Assembly: GCA_963750255.1 (NCBI GenBank)
Contig: CAVVPZ010000012.1
Span: 62,001-126,000 of the forward strand
Length of the DNA: 64,000 nt
Source of the DNA: DATLED01 sp963750255
GTDB taxonomy: Bacteria > Actinomycetota > Acidimicrobiia > Acidimicrobiales > CADCTF01
Reading direction: 5' to 3'
Under the pieces are notes generated by a model. That model did no database searches. It worked only from the letters and a program-made list of their open reading frames with translations, and was not told where the DNA came from. Within the stretch, counting starts at the first letter, position 1. Each line of letters starts with the position of its first letter. Shown in pieces: positions 18,091 to 28,585 of this stretch. The translations under genes were made by a program, and so were the position numbers.

Positions 18091-19748
18091 TGGCCACGAC
18101 CCGTCCCAACATCCCGAGAGCCAAGAAGGACGGCCTCGCTCTCGACCTTGCCGCGGTGTGTGCGGCCGGGCCCCATGCGCTCGAGCAGGACGACCACTAC
18201 AGGCTCAAGACCTACGGCGTCTGTGCGCAACGACAAGACGACCTGTTCATGGTGCGCCTGCGGGTCACGGCCGGCCGCCTCGATGCCACGCAGGTGGCTG
18301 CCTTGAGCGACGGCGCGCGGCGCTACGCCGGCGGTTGGGTCCACCTGACCACCCGGCAGAACATCGAGCTCCACTCGGTGCGGCTCGGCGACGTGCCCGC
18401 GCTCTACGACATCCTCGGCCCGGCGGGCCTGGTCGGGCGGTCGGCCTGTGGCCACACGATCCGCAACGTCATGGCCTGCCCCGAATCCGGGACCTCGACG
18501 GAGGAGCCATTCGACGTCCGGCCCGACGCCAAGCGCTTGTCCGACCTCCTCGTCGCCCGCTCGGAGAGCCTCAACCTGACACTCCCGGGTCGGGTCAACA
18601 TCGTCCTCGGTGGCTGCCAAGACTGCGGTCTCGAAGCGCTGACCAACGACATCGGCCTCGTGGCCAAGGTCCGCGACGGTCAGCCCGGCTATCAGCTGTG
18701 GGCCGGAGGGAGTCTCGGCACCTCGCCCAAGCTCTCGGTGCTGTTGCGTCCATTCCTGACCCGCGACGAGGTCTGGCCTGCGGTCTGGGCGATCCTCTCG
18801 TGGTTCTGCGAAACGGGGTCGACCGAGACCGTCGCCCGCGGCCGCCTCAAGTTCGTCATCGAAGATGCCGGCGAGGCTGCCTTCCGCTCCTCCTTCGCCA
18901 AGCGATTCAACGCGCTCAAGGCCGAAGAGCAGCCTCCCCTTCCCTGTGTCGAGGTTCCCCAGGCCGAGTCGTTGGCCCGGGTTCTCGGCGCCGCTCCCGT
19001 GTTGGGGTGGAGGGCGGGCATCCAGCCCGAGCGCACCCCGGGTCGGGCGACGGTGACGGTCCGGGTGCCGCTCGGCGACCTGCTCGTCGACGAGCTCGAG
19101 GCCGTGGCCGCGCTCACCCCGACCGGCGCGGTCACGATCACCAAAGATCAGAACCTCTTGTTGCACGGCATCCCCCTGGGAGACGTACCGAGGGTCGTCG
19201 GCGGGTTGGCCGACTACGGCCTCGGCCCCGACGGTGCTCGTGGGGCGGCCGACGTGCGGGCGTGTCCGGGCATGGCCTTTTGCCCCCTCGCCATCACTGA
19301 CTCCCAGCCGCTGGCTCTCAAGATCGAGCGTGCCCTCAACAGCCGACCCGACCTGCCCAGGCTGTTGACGATCGCGGTCTCGGGGTGCCCCAACTCCTGC
19401 GCCAAGCAGCAGGCCGCCGACATCGGTTTGGCCGGAGCCAAGGTCAAGGTGCTGGGCAAGATCGGACTCGGCTATCAGATGTACCTGGGTGCCGACCTCC
19501 CCGCCGGTCAGGTGGGCGAACCCGTGCTCCGTCTGCTCGAGGCCGAGGTGCCGAGCGCCGTGGTCGCCGTCGCCGAGGTGTGGGTAGCCGTTCGTCGCCC
19601 GGGCGAAACGCTGGGGCGGACGTGCCGGAGGATCGGCCTCGACGTCATGGCCGAGGCGATCATCGGCCGACTCCGCGAATACGCGGGCGACGCCGGCGAA
19701 CCGAACGCCGAAGCAGAAGTCGAACCGGCGACGGCGGCGTCGTCGTGA
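18090..19748 (+). CDS. Ferredoxin-dependent nitrite/sulfite reductase (siroheme, 4Fe-4S)
   Basis: 552 residues and intact. Two half-domains are visible: FMVRLRVTAGRLDATQVAAL...GWVHLTTRQNIELHSV, and a second ferrodoxin-like half from about residue 310. The cluster ligands are CPGMAFC (~390-396, Cx5C) and CPNSC (~431-435, Cx3C), the arrangement that bridges siroheme and 4Fe-4S. The family reduces nitrite to ammonia or sulfite to sulfide with ferredoxin; the NarK-type neighbour favours nitrite, the molybdopterin protein next door leaves sulfite possible. Start ATG overlaps the transporter stop. Confidence 0.82.
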   Translation: MATTRPNIPRAKKDGLALDLAAVCAAGPHALEQDDHYRLKTYGVCAQRQDDLFMVRLRVTAGRLDATQVAALSDGARRYAGGWVHLTTRQNIELHSVRLGDVPALYDILGPAGLVGRSACGHTIRNVMACPESGTSTEEPFDVRPDAKRLSDLLVARSESLNLTLPGRVNIVLGGCQDCGLEALTNDIGLVAKVRDGQPGYQLWAGGSLGTSPKLSVLLRPFLTRDEVWPAVWAILSWFCETGSTETVARGRLKFVIEDAGEAAFRSSFAKRFNALKAEEQPPLPCVEVPQAESLARVLGAAPVLGWRAGIQPERTPGRATVTVRVPLGDLLVDELEAVAALTPTGAVTITKDQNLLLHGIPLGDVPRVVGGLADYGLGPDGARGAADVRACPGMAFCPLAITDSQPLALKIERALNSRPDLPRLLTIAVSGCPNSCAKQQAADIGLAGAKVKVLGKIGLGYQMYLGADLPAGQVGEPVLRLLEAEVPSAVVAVAEVWVAVRRPGETLGRTCRRIGLDVMAEAIIGRLREYAGDAGEPNAEAEVEPATAASS

Positions 19749-20295
19749 CGGCCGTCGCCGAGGGTGTGCTGCGGGTGCAGCGGGTCCCGTCTGAATGGCC
19801 TGTGGTCCATCTCGAGGCGACACCCGCGCCGGTCGACGACCTGACGATCGACGGGCTCGTGGTGCATCCTCGCGTGCTGTCCCTGCCCTCGCTCGAGGTG
19901 TTCAGCCCGGTCGAATCCTCGGTACCGGTTCACTGCGTGTGGGGGTGGTCTCGGCCAGACGCTCGCTGGGTCGGCGTTCGCCTCGGCGACGTGCTCGACC
20001 TCGCCGATGCCCGAGGAGCGTGGGTCACCGTCGCTTCGGCCTCGGGCACGTACTCGTCGTGCCTCCCGATCGCCGACGCCTCCCGGGGCATCCTCGCTTG
20101 GGAGCGTGATGGGTTGCCCCTGTCGGCCGACGCCGGCGGTCCGCTCCGCTTCGTGGCTCCGCCCGAGTACTGGGCCTACAAGCACGTGAAGTGGGCCACC
20201 CGAGTGTCGGTCCTCGACGAGTTCCGCCCAGGGTTCTGGGAGTCAAAGTGGCCGATCCCCATGGCCGAATACCCGAGGAGGTCGTACGCCCATGA
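19745..20295 (+). CDS. Small molybdopterin-dependent oxidoreductase (sulfite-oxidase/YedY fold)
   Basis: About 183 residues, from GTG 19745 overlapping the reductase stop. The molybdopterin domain shows VHCVWGWSRPDARWVGVRLGDVL, where the Cys of HCVWGW matches the Mo-ligand position of YedY-type proteins, then ASASGTYSSCLPI and YWAYKHVKWATRVSVLDEF...GFWESKW. It has no signal peptide, so it is probably cytoplasmic. The unshifted frame runs on to 20368; adding one base near 20275 ends it at the TGA at 20293-20295 inside the next ATG, which fits the operon's pattern better. Confidence 0.65.
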
Positions 20296-20540
20296 GCACC
20301 GACGACGAAATTCCCGAAGGCGCATCGCTCGAAGCAGTGGCCGCTGCCCGTGGCGCCAAGCACCGTGACTGCCGGGACTGCAAGCAGTTCGAAGCCCAGG
20401 CCGACGACCTCGGATACGGGTGGTGCAAGGCCCACGGGCAGTTCGTGAAGCTCTATCACCCGGCGGGCGAATTCTTCTCCCAATGCCAGTTCAAGGCGCT
20501 GGGGCGCGAGCGCGCCCCTCAGCCTGCTGCGGCCGAGTAG
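20292..20540 (+). CDS. Small Cys-containing protein of unknown function
   Basis: 82 residues. It has four cysteines with conserved-looking spacing: HRDCRDCKQFEAQADDLGYGWCKAHGQF and FFSQCQFK, i.e. CxxC-(x)n-C-(x)n-C. This could bind an Fe-S cluster or zinc; high-potential or rubredoxin-like roles are possible but not shown. As the last gene of the NarK/reductase/molybdopterin set it may serve as an electron carrier or assembly factor. It overlaps the convergent peptidase gene by 22 bp. Confidence 0.55.
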   Translation: MSTDDEIPEGASLEAVAAARGAKHRDCRDCKQFEAQADDLGYGWCKAHGQFVKLYHPAGEFFSQCQFKALGRERAPQPAAAE

Positions 20541-21852
20541 GCCCGTCCCTTGCTGACCACGGTGCCGTCGGCGGCCGTGATCCAGTAGCCGTCGCCGGTC
20601 GGGAGGCGGTCATGCCGACCACCGGGAGGGCCGACGGCTGTGTCGGCCGCCGACCCGGGGAAGGCGGCGTCGCCGAAGGTGAAGATGCCGCCGTCGGCCG
20701 CCACCATCCAGTAGCCCCGGCCCGACGGCGTGGCCTGCATACCGACGATCGGCGAGTTGAGCTTGCGGTCGCCCATGCTCCCGAAGAACGGGGCGTTGCC
20801 AAAGGTGAAGATGCCGCCGTCGGCGGCCACGAGCCAGTAGCCGCCGCCGTCGGCCGTCGGCGTCATCCCGACGACAGGGGAGTTGAGCTTCTCTGTCGCC
20901 GGTACTGCCGAAGAACCTGGCGTCGCCGAACGTGAACATGCCGCCGTCGCCCGCGGCCAGCCAGTACCCCCGGTCCGACAGGCGTCGGTCGCCATCGTCA
21001 CCACCGGCGAGTTGAGCCGGCGGTCTCCGGTGCTGCCGAAGAACTTGGCGTCGCCGTAGGTGAAGATGCCGCCGTCGGCGCCCAGAAGCCAGTAGCCGAG
21101 CCGTCGAGGTCGTCGGGGCGGCACCGACGATGACCCAACTCAGCGACAACGCACTGGCATCACCGCGGGACACGAACGACCCGCTCGGGGTGCACGTTGC
21201 CGAGGGCCCCAACGGCGGCGTAGCCCCGCTCGTCGGCGGCCGGCAGAGCGCGACCACGTCGGCGCGGATCGCGTCGGCGCCCGCCGTACCACCGTCGCCG
21301 ACCCACTCCCAGTGCCAGGGCTCGGCGCACTTCTGCCCGGGCTCGGCCCAGCCGGGATGGTTCCAGCCGACCCGTGCGGCGTAGGGCTTGAGGAACCGAT
21401 AGCCGGGCGACGAGAAGTTGAGGTGCCGCCCCGTGTTGCCGAAGTCGATGGCCTTGCCCCAGCCGTGGTTCGACGTGCCCTTCGCCGGCCGTCCGGGATA
21501 GTAGGAAGGTGTCGCCGTGCACGGGCCGCCGTTCGACGTGTTGTATGGCGTACAGGCTGACTTGATCGTCGATCGGGCGGTAGCAGTCGTTTCCGAACAG
21601 CGGGACGTTCACGGCCGCGGCCTGGCGGAACAGCAGGGCGAGGCTCGGCGCCGCCTCCGCACGGCTCGGCAACCGGGCGAGGACCGTGATGAGGCCGTCG
21701 GCCTTGAGCCGGCCGTTCTCGCGGCCTTCGACGCGGCGTCGGCGGTTGCCCGGCGTCACCGGTGTCTCGGCTGCAGCCGGGAGGGTGCCGGCGCCGAGGA
21801 TGAGCAGGACGGGGAGAGGACAAGCAGTCGTCGCACCGGTCGAGTCTGCCAT
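20519..21852 (-). CDS. Secreted M15-type D-Ala-D-Ala carboxypeptidase with C-terminal GGIFTFG repeats, frame-interrupted
   Basis: About 444 residues after repair. A signal peptide (LPVLLILGAGTLPAAAE) leads to an M15/VanY peptidase domain: the zinc motif is in SNHGWGKAIDFG, followed by HLNFSSPGYRFLKPYAARVGW and the final His in PWHWEW. The C-terminal half has five repeats of about 40-50 residues (GYWLVAADGGIFTFGNAPFFGS; GYWMVAADGGIFTFGDAAF), a surface-protein repeat common in Acidimicrobiia. It likely trims peptidoglycan while the repeats bind wall or polymer. Several single-base shifts occur (e.g. near 21530, 21430, 21110, 20990 and 20890). Confidence 0.65.
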
Positions 21853-21878
21853 CGCCCGCGTTTGGTCTCGAAGACCCC

Positions 21879-23039
21879 TCAGCCCTCGGTGAGCTCGTAC
21901 CCGTCGGGTCGGACGACGACATCGACGCGGCCGCCCTCGCCCGTCACGTGGTACCGCAGCGCCTGGTTGTCGACGGCGTCGATCTCGAGCGCGGCCTGGG
22001 TGAGCCATGGGCGGGCTCGTCGCCATTCGATGAACTCGCGGTGCAACTCAGTGAGCGGGCCGCTGCCGTCGGCGATCGGGGAGAGGTCGTCGAGAGAGGG
22101 CCGCACGGCGTCGTCGCCTCCAGCACGGTCCTCCTTGATGCCGGTCGCTCCGAACTCGTCGCCGTAGTAGATGCAGGGCACCCCGGGCAGCGGTGAAGAG
22201 CACGGCCAGGGCCACCGGAACCTGGGTGTCTGCGGCGGCCACCAGCGAGGCGAGTCGGGTGACGTCGTGGTTGCCGACGAACGTGACCGGAGCGAACGTG
22301 GCCGCCGCTTCGGCATGGCGTCTGCAGCGTCCAGGCCAACTCGTGTGGGTTGCGATCGTGGAGCGAACTCCAGATGGCTTTGTGCAACTCGTAGGCGGTG
22401 GCCGAGTGGAGGCCGGACGCCTCGACGAACGCCGCATAGTCGCCGTGGATCATTTCGCCGAAGACGAAGGCGTCCGGATGGTGGTCGAGCACCGCAGGTC
22501 CTGTGAAGGCGCGGAGAAAGTCGGCCGGGATGGCATAGGCCACATCGAGACGCCAGCCATCGGCCCCTCGGTCGAGCCACCGGTCGGCCACGGCGACGGC
22601 CCATTCGAGAACAGCGGGGTTGGCGTGGTCGACCTCGACCAGTTCGTCGTGGCCCTCCCAGGCCAGCACTGAGCCGTCGGGCCCACGCCGCAGAAACCCG
22701 TCGGGGGCGTCGAAGTCACGCCCGACATGATTGAACACGCCGTCGAGTACGAGGCGCAGGTCTCGCTCGTGGCAGGCGGTGACGAACCGGTCGAAGCCGG
22801 CCTCTTCGCCGAGGCGGGGATCGAGTGCGAAGGGGTCGAGCGTGTCGTAGCCGTGGTCGGCCGAGCGGTGGACGGGGGTGAGCAGCACCCCGCCGCAGCC
22901 CAGCCGGGCGACATGGTCGAGCCACCCGCCGAGCGCGCCGAGGCCACCGCCCGCCGCTGCCCGCAGCGAGTGCAGGTGATAGAGCGTCCGGCCCGGCGAC
23001 CCAGGAGGGGAGTGCCGGGCGCAACAGGTCGGCGCTCAG
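21879..23039 (-). CDS. GH13 alpha-amylase-family glycosidase, frame-interrupted
   Basis: About 386 residues. The catalytic barrel has all three GH13 acids: the nucleophile Asp in GADGWRLDVAYAIP, the acid/base Glu in FVFGEMIHGDY and the third Asp in FVGNHDVTRL. Also seen are VHRSADHGYDTLDPFALDPRLG, LVLDGVFNHVG (region I) and PCIYYGDEFGATG. The short length and lack of a signal suggest a cytoplasmic malto- or neopullulanase-type enzyme. Shifts occur near 22995, 22320 and 22192. The likely start is CTG or GTG around 23039, overlapping the esterase stop. Confidence 0.7.
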
Positions 23040-23876
23040 GTGCCGGCCACGACCTCGGCCGCGTCTCGGCCGCGTCGCCCGGCAGCCGGGAGGTAGCGGT
23101 CGAGGAAGAGGAGCATCTCCGCCGCCACCTGGCGGCCGAACTTCGGCTCGGCGTCGAAGGCGTGGGGCTGCTCGGCGTAGAGGTGCATCTCGGCCGGGAC
23201 CTTGGCCGCCACCAGTTCTTCGTACATCCGCACCGACGCCGACACGGGCACGGTCGTGTCGGACGTGCCATGGATCAACAGCGTGGGGGGGAAGTCGGAG
23301 GTCACGTGGCGTGCGGGCGACGCCAGGCGGGCGGCATCGGCGTCGCCGTCCTCGATCAGGGCCAGCAGCGGGAGCGAGCCGGACGACGGGCCGGTGGCGC
23401 TGTCGAAGAACAACGTGGGCGGGTAGATGGCGGCCGCAGCCGAGACGGCCGTCGACACTCCGGGGTTGCCGCCATCTCCCTCGAGCGCGTCGACCCCGGG
23501 GGTGCCGCGCAGCCAGGAGCGCGAGGTGGGCGCCGGCCGAGTTGCCCTCGATGGCGATGCGGTCGGGGTCGATGCCCAGCTCGCTGGCCGACGCCCGCAC
23601 CCAGCGGATGGCGGCCTTGACGTCGTGGATCTGGGCCGGCCACGGCGACTCGCCCACGAGGCGGTACTCGGGCGCGACGCACACGTAGCCCGCCCGGCCG
23701 AGGAGGATGCCGTAGCCGCGCAGCTGGCTCTTGTCGCCCGACCGCCAGCCGCCACCATGGACGAGCAGCACACAGGGCGCCGCCGCACCCACCTCGTGTC
23801 CGGGTGGCCGGTACACGTCGCAGCGAAGCTCGCGGCCGCCCCCCGTGCCGTACACCACGTCCTGGTCGACGGTCAC
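23036..23876 (-). CDS. Alpha/beta-hydrolase esterase (HSL/BD-FAE type), one frame shift
   Basis: About 279 residues. The oxyanion motif is LLVHGGGWRSGDK, the nucleophile elbow GNSAGAHLALL, the acid in LIHGTSDTTVPV and the His in QPHAFDAEP. This is the hormone-sensitive-lipase-like carboxylesterase family. A shift near 23515 splits the frame in a GGG/CCC stretch. GTG 23876 was chosen as start because the coding-like sequence begins VTVDQDVVYGTGG. The promoter faces the divergent kinase gene 46 bp away. Confidence 0.75.
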
Positions 23877-23922
23877 CCGTCCATGTTCGAGCCATGGCGA
23901 TGACGATAACGTCACGGACCGG

Positions 23923-24993
23923 ATGACGCCCGACCCGACCAGCGTGCTGATCCCGACGGGTGCAGGTGACCTCACCGCCGGCTGGCTGACCGACGCCATC
24001 GGTCCGGCGTTCTCGGCCGCCGTTGTCGAAACCGACGCAACGCCGATCGGGACCGGCCAGATCGCCGACAGCATCCGGCTCGGCCTGACCTGGGACCCCC
24101 CGGGGGCTGGCCCGGCCAGCCTTGTCGCCAAGGTGACGTCGGCCGTCGAGGCCAGCAAGCAGGCCGCGCTCGCCACCCGCACGTACGAAGTCGAGGTCGG
24201 CTTCTATCGCGACCTCGCCGACCGGGTCGACGTGCGCCGCCCCGACTGCTTTTGGACCGGCTTCGACCCGACCACCGGCGCCTACGCCGTCGTGCTCGAG
24301 GATCTCGCCCCGGCCGCACCAAGGTGACCAGATGGCGGGATGCTCGGTCGACGAGGCCGGTGCCGCCCTCGACGAGCTCGCGCTTGCTCCACGGCCCCGT
24401 CTGGGGAGCCGAGGGGCTGTCGGGAATGGAATGGCTCCGCGGCGGCGGCGGCACGTCGAGCCCGGGCATCGGCGCCTTTCTGCAGAACCTGCTGCCCGGG
24501 TTCCTCGAGCGGTACGGCGAACGGTTGACGCCGACGCCCTCGCGCTCATCGAGCGGGTGGTGCCGAAGCTGGCGTCGGCTGCGCCTGCCAACGGGCCGGT
24601 GACCGTCGTGCACGGCGACTTCCGCAACGACAACCTGATGTTCGGCGGCGAGCGGGTCTGCGTGCTCGACTGGCAGACGGTCTCATCGGGCACGGCATGG
24701 CCGACGTGGGCTACTTCCTCGGCGGGAGCTGGTGGCCGGAAGACCGGCGAGCCCACGAGGGCGGCTTGTCGAGCGCTATAGCGCGCGGCTCGCCGACCAG
24801 GGCGGTCGATGTCTCGCGCCGATGACGCTGGGCGGGCTACCGCCGGTTCGCGCTTCAGCGGCCTGAACATGGCGATCCTCGCTTCGATGCTCGTCGGCCG
24901 CACCGACCGAGGCGACGACATGTTCGTCGCCATGGCCGAGCGCGCCCGGCTCCACGCCCTCGACCTCGACAGCGAAGGGTTCTGCAGCGATGA
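23923..24993 (+). CDS. APH/ChoK-type phosphotransferase, frame-interrupted
   Basis: About 356 residues. The kinase-like pattern starts with GTGQIADSIRLGLTW and SLVAKV (nucleotide lobe). The catalytic loop is VVHGDFRNDNLMF (Brenner HxDxxxxN type) and the metal-binding DFG equivalent is CVLDWQTV. It ends FALSGLNMAILASMLVGRTDRGDDMFVAMAERHALDL-like sequence seen in this actinobacterial family. Several single-base shifts occur between 24318 and 24830. The family phosphorylates small molecules; its place beside lipid genes gives no clear substrate. The end is set at the TGA overlapping the next ATG at 24990. Confidence 0.65.
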
Positions 24994-25996
24994 CCCGAAG
25001 CTCACCGCCATGGACGAGCTGTTCGTCCACCAGATCCCCGAGCCGCTGCCCAACGTCGTCACCCACCACGAGCACTGGCGCGAGAGCCTGTTCTTCATCG
25101 TCCACCCGCGCGACGCGGCTGGGCGACGTGATCATCCTCACCATGGCGACGTTCCCGGCCACGCGAGGAGATGGACTCGCTCCAGCTCGGCCGCATCGGC
25201 GACGCGCCGACCATCGGTCGCCACGCCCGCGCCCTACGACGGCGACCCGCACACGATGGCAGTCGGGCCGGTCACGGTCGAGATCGTCGAGCCGTTCAAG
25301 ACGGTGACGCTGCACGTCGTCGACGACCCGGCCGCGCCGCGTCGCCCTCGACCTCACCTTCACGCCCGCACCGCCGCCTACGGCCTGCGCCGCGGCACGA
25401 TGAAGGCGGGCCACGAGACGATCTGGGACCAGAGCCACATGGTGCAGTCGGGCAACTTCTCGCGGCACCGTCACCCACCAGGGCGCGCACCACGAGATCG
25501 ACGACTGGTGGGGCCAGCGCGACCACTCGTGGGGCATCCGCAACCACGCCCGCTGCCCGTTCTGGATGTGGCTGGCGATCCAGCTGCCCGACGGCATGCT
25601 CGCCGTCTGGTACTGGGAGCTGCCCGAACGGCGCCCGCATCTACACCGACGGCTGCTGGGCGCCGGCCGACGGCGGTGACCCGATCCCGGTGGTCGACTT
25701 CCGCCACGACCTCCACTGGACCAACGCTGCCGGCGACGAGGTGTCGCTACGAGCGCGACGGCGTCGACGTCACCGGGATCGCCGGCCACGTCGACTTCAC
25801 GCTGGAGGGCGGCCGAGTGATCGGCATCGACGCCGAGGGCCGTTGGGCCCAGCGCTACGGCGCCGTCGGCGGCGGGCTGAGCGAGGTCGTCGTGCGCACC
25901 GACGACGGCCGCACCGGCACGGCGATCTACGAGCTGACCGGCGCCCACCACCACCGCTACTTCCCGGTCGCCCGGGGCGAGAACCTGCCGGGTTGA
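24990..25996 (+). CDS. DUF7064/DUF7065-type (CrtC/lipocalin-like) protein, frame-interrupted
   Basis: About 334 residues read piecewise: LTAMDELFVHQIPEPLPNVVTHHEHWRESLFFIVHP, GDVIILTMATFP, DGDPHTMAVGPVTVEIVEPFKTVTLHVVDDP, MKAGHETIWDQSHMVQSGNFSG, then HHEIDDWWGQRDHSWGIRNH-like sequence (in shifted frame) and TAIYELTGAHHHRYFPVARGENLPG. The DWWGQRDHSWG block is typical of a family once annotated as hydroxyneurosporene-synthase-like. Function unknown; it often neighbours phosphotransferases and CoA genes in Actinobacteria. At least six single-base shifts. Confidence 0.5.
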
Positions 25997-26009
25997 TCGC
26001 CAGCAGCTA

Positions 26010-26024
26010 GTTTGATGGTCGAAC
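26010..26024 (+). promoter_or_regulatory. GTTYGA-type palindrome and G6 ribosome-binding tract before the DUF455 gene
   Basis: GTTTGATGGTCGAAC is an imperfect 7-1-7 inverted repeat ending 23 bp before ATG 26048. Between them is a run of six G (26037-26042) acting as the likely Shine-Dalgarno. The same arrangement appears before the genes at 34597 and 49057. Confidence 0.4.
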
Positions 26025-26047
26025 CAAGACGCTGTCGGGGGGTAGCG

Positions 26048-26952
26048 ATGAAGAAGTTCCTGCCGGTCACCGAGCTCGCTCGGGACGATCGTTTCACGTG
26101 GGTGTCGGAGGGCGACCGCTTCAAGGATCCGCGCAGCGGGCAACAGGGCACCGGCAGCTTCGGTCGGGCGCCGAAGATGACCCGCACGAGCGACGACGCG
26201 CCCGAGCGTTCGCGCTCGCTGATGCACGGCATCTTCATGGGCGAGATCCAAGCCCTCGAGGCCGCCGGCCGCACGTGCTGGGACTTCCCCATCGGCAACG
26301 GCGACGACGAGGCGCCGTTCGCCCTCAAGCTCGACATGGCCCGCCAGTGCTGGGACGAGTCGCGCCACGTCGAGATCTCGGTCAAGTTGAGCGACTGGAT
26401 GGGCACCGAGCTCGGCGAGTTCGCCGAGGGCCGGGGCCTCTACCAGGCCGGCTGCAACCCCGATCCGGCCCTCCGCCTCACCGCCGTCAACCGGGGCATC
26501 GAGGGCTTGGCCATCGACGTGTTCGCCAACATGAAGGCGTTCGGCACCGACTGCGGCGACCCGGTCATGGAGTTCTGCGAAGACTGGATGCTGGCCGACG
26601 AGGTCACCCACGTGAAGATGGGCTCCGACTGGCTCCGTCGCCTCACCGCCGACGACCCCGAGCGGCGCACAAGGGCCCTCGAGTTCCAACGTCTCGTCGA
26701 CAAGATCTTCAGCGCCGCCGGTCGCAGCGGCGACCAAGAAGGGGCCCGGGCCTACCGCAAGCTCGCCGGGTTCACCGACGAAGACATCGACGAGGCCCAC
26801 GTGCCGCTCGACCGCGAGGCCGAGAAGGCCGCCCGGCGGTCACTCGTCGTCGGTTCGTTGGGAGACGCCGAGAAGTCGAGCGACACGACGACGACGACCG
26901 AGGCCGACGAGAAGGCCAAAGCCCGCGAGGCCCGCATCCAAGCCGCGCCTGA
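26048..26952 (+). CDS. DUF455-type ferritin-like diiron protein
   Basis: About 300 residues. Helical, with the carboxylate/His ligands of a ferritin-like diiron centre: MHGIFMGEIQALEAAGRTCWDF, QCWDESRHVEI (ExxH type), GIEGLAIDVFANM and LADEVTHVKMGSDWL (ExxH). This matches the DUF455 family, proposed relatives of tRNA-hydroxylase or ring-hydroxylating diiron proteins. The C-terminal 50 residues are charged and low-complexity (EKSSDTTTTTEADEKAKA). The frame runs into the following ligase without a stop; one indel near 26945 would end it at the TGA 26950-26952. Confidence 0.7.
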
Positions 26953-26957
26953 CGGGC

Positions 26958-28556
26958 ATGACCCTCGCCTGGCACGCCCAGCAGGCCCCCGATCGACCCG
27001 CGATCTCGTCGGTCAACGGCGACCGCACCTTCGGCGAGCTCAATGCCAACGCCAATCGCCTCGTGCGGGTGCTGCGGGCCCGGGGATTGCAGGCCGGCGA
27101 CTCACTGTCGCTGGTGTGCGCCAACCGCCCCGAGTTCGCCGAGGTCCTTGCCGCATGCCAGCGCATGGGTGTGCGCATCACCCCGGTCAACTGGCACCTC
27201 ACCGGCAGCGAGATGGCCTACATCATCGAGGATTCCGAGGCCAAGGCCGTGGTGGGCGACGTTCGATTCGCCGCCGCCATCGAGGCTGCCATGGCCGAGT
27301 TGGCGTCGCCCCCCTCGATCCGCCTCGCCATCGAAGGAGGCGTGGCCGGCTTCGACGACTACGCCTCGGTCATCTCGGCCGAGGACGGCAGCGACATCGA
27401 CGACCCCGTACTCGGCCGCTCGATGCTCTACACCTCGGGCACCACCGGCCGGCCCAAGGGCGTCGACCGCCCGACGGCGGCCGCGGCCGCAGGTGGAGCC
27501 GCAAGCGGTGCTGCCGCCGCCCGGGCCGCAGCCACGGCCCAGACCCCGTCGCAGACCGCCAGCCGCTACGTGGCCGGCGAAGACCTCCACCTGTGCACCG
27601 GGCCGCTCTACCACGCCGCCCCGCTGGCGTTCTCGCTCACCGGTCCGCTCACCGCCGGGGTCGGCGTCGTGTGCATGGACGGATGGAACGAGCGCGAGGC
27701 CCTCGATCTCATCGAGCGCCACGGCATCACCCACACCCACATGGTGCCGACGATGTTCCACCGGCTCCTCGCCATTCCCGAAGACGAACGCAGGGCGCAA
27801 GCGACACCTCGAAGCTGCGCTACGTGATCCATGGCGCTGCGCCGTGTCCCGTGGCCGTCAAGGCGGCACTCATCGAGTGGCTCGGCCCCGTGGTTTACGA
27901 GTACTACGCCGCCACCGAGGGTTCGGGGTCGTTCGTCGACTCCGAGGAGTGGCTCAAGAAGCCCGGAACCGTGGGCAAGCCGGCCACCGACGACCACGTC
28001 CGTATCCTCGACGACGACCGCAAGGAGCTGCCCGCGCAACGAGGTGGGCACCGTCTACCTGAAGGCCCCGGCGACCGGGCGGTTCCGGTACTACAAGGAC
28101 GAGGAGAAGACGGCCAACAGCTACCTCGGGGACGAGGGTTACTTCACCCTCGGCGACCACGGCTACCTCGACGACGACGGCTACTTGTTCTTGACCGGTC
28201 GCAGCGCCGAGCTGATCATCTCGGGCGGCGTCAACATCTATCCGGCCGAGGTCGACGCCGTGTTGTTGACCCACCCTGCCGTCGGTGACGTCGGCGTGAT
28301 CGGCATCCCCAACGCGGACTGGGGCGAGGAGGTGAAGGCCGTGGTCGAGCTCAAGACGGGGATCACGGATTCACCTGGCCTCGCCGACGAGCTCATCGCC
28401 TTTTGCCGTGACCGCCTCGCCCACTACAAGTGCCCGCGCACGATCGATTTCCTCGACGAGCTCCCACGCCACGACAACGGCAAGCTGTACCGCCGCAAAC
28501 TCCGAGAGATCTACGTCACCGACGACGACCCCACCGGTCACCGCACCAAGACCTGA
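26958..28556 (+). CDS. Acyl-CoA synthetase (AMP-forming), frame-interrupted, with Ala-rich insert
   Basis: About 531 residues. The ANL superfamily motifs are P-loop YTSGTTGRPKG (about residue 158), YYAATEGSGSF (motif A5 equivalent), FLTGRSAELIISGGVNIYPAEVD, and the C-terminal Lys in DNGKLYRRKLRE. Shifts occur near 27797 and 28040. Directly after the P-loop there is an unusual run of about 25 Ala/Gly-rich residues (27471-27560) not found in typical homologues. The enzyme activates a fatty or other carboxylic acid to its CoA ester. It follows the DUF455 gene by 5 bp and ends before a hairpin at 28565. Confidence 0.78.
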
Positions 28557-28564
28557 CCTTCGGA

Positions 28565-28585
28565 GACTCCGGGTCGGGCGGAGTC
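28565..28585 (+). terminator. Possible hairpin terminator after the acyl-CoA synthetase
   Basis: A perfect 7-bp stem GACTCCG / CGGAGTC with a 7-nt loop starts 9 bp after the ligase TGA. There is no U-tract, as is common for high-GC actinobacteria, so termination is plausible but unproven. The right arm overlaps the convergent remnant below. Confidence 0.4.

Noticed and set aside
18404..19823. Long minus-strand frame opposite the siroheme reductase
   Set aside because: The protein on the plus strand has complete Fe-S and siroheme motifs; the antisense frame has none and arises from codon bias.
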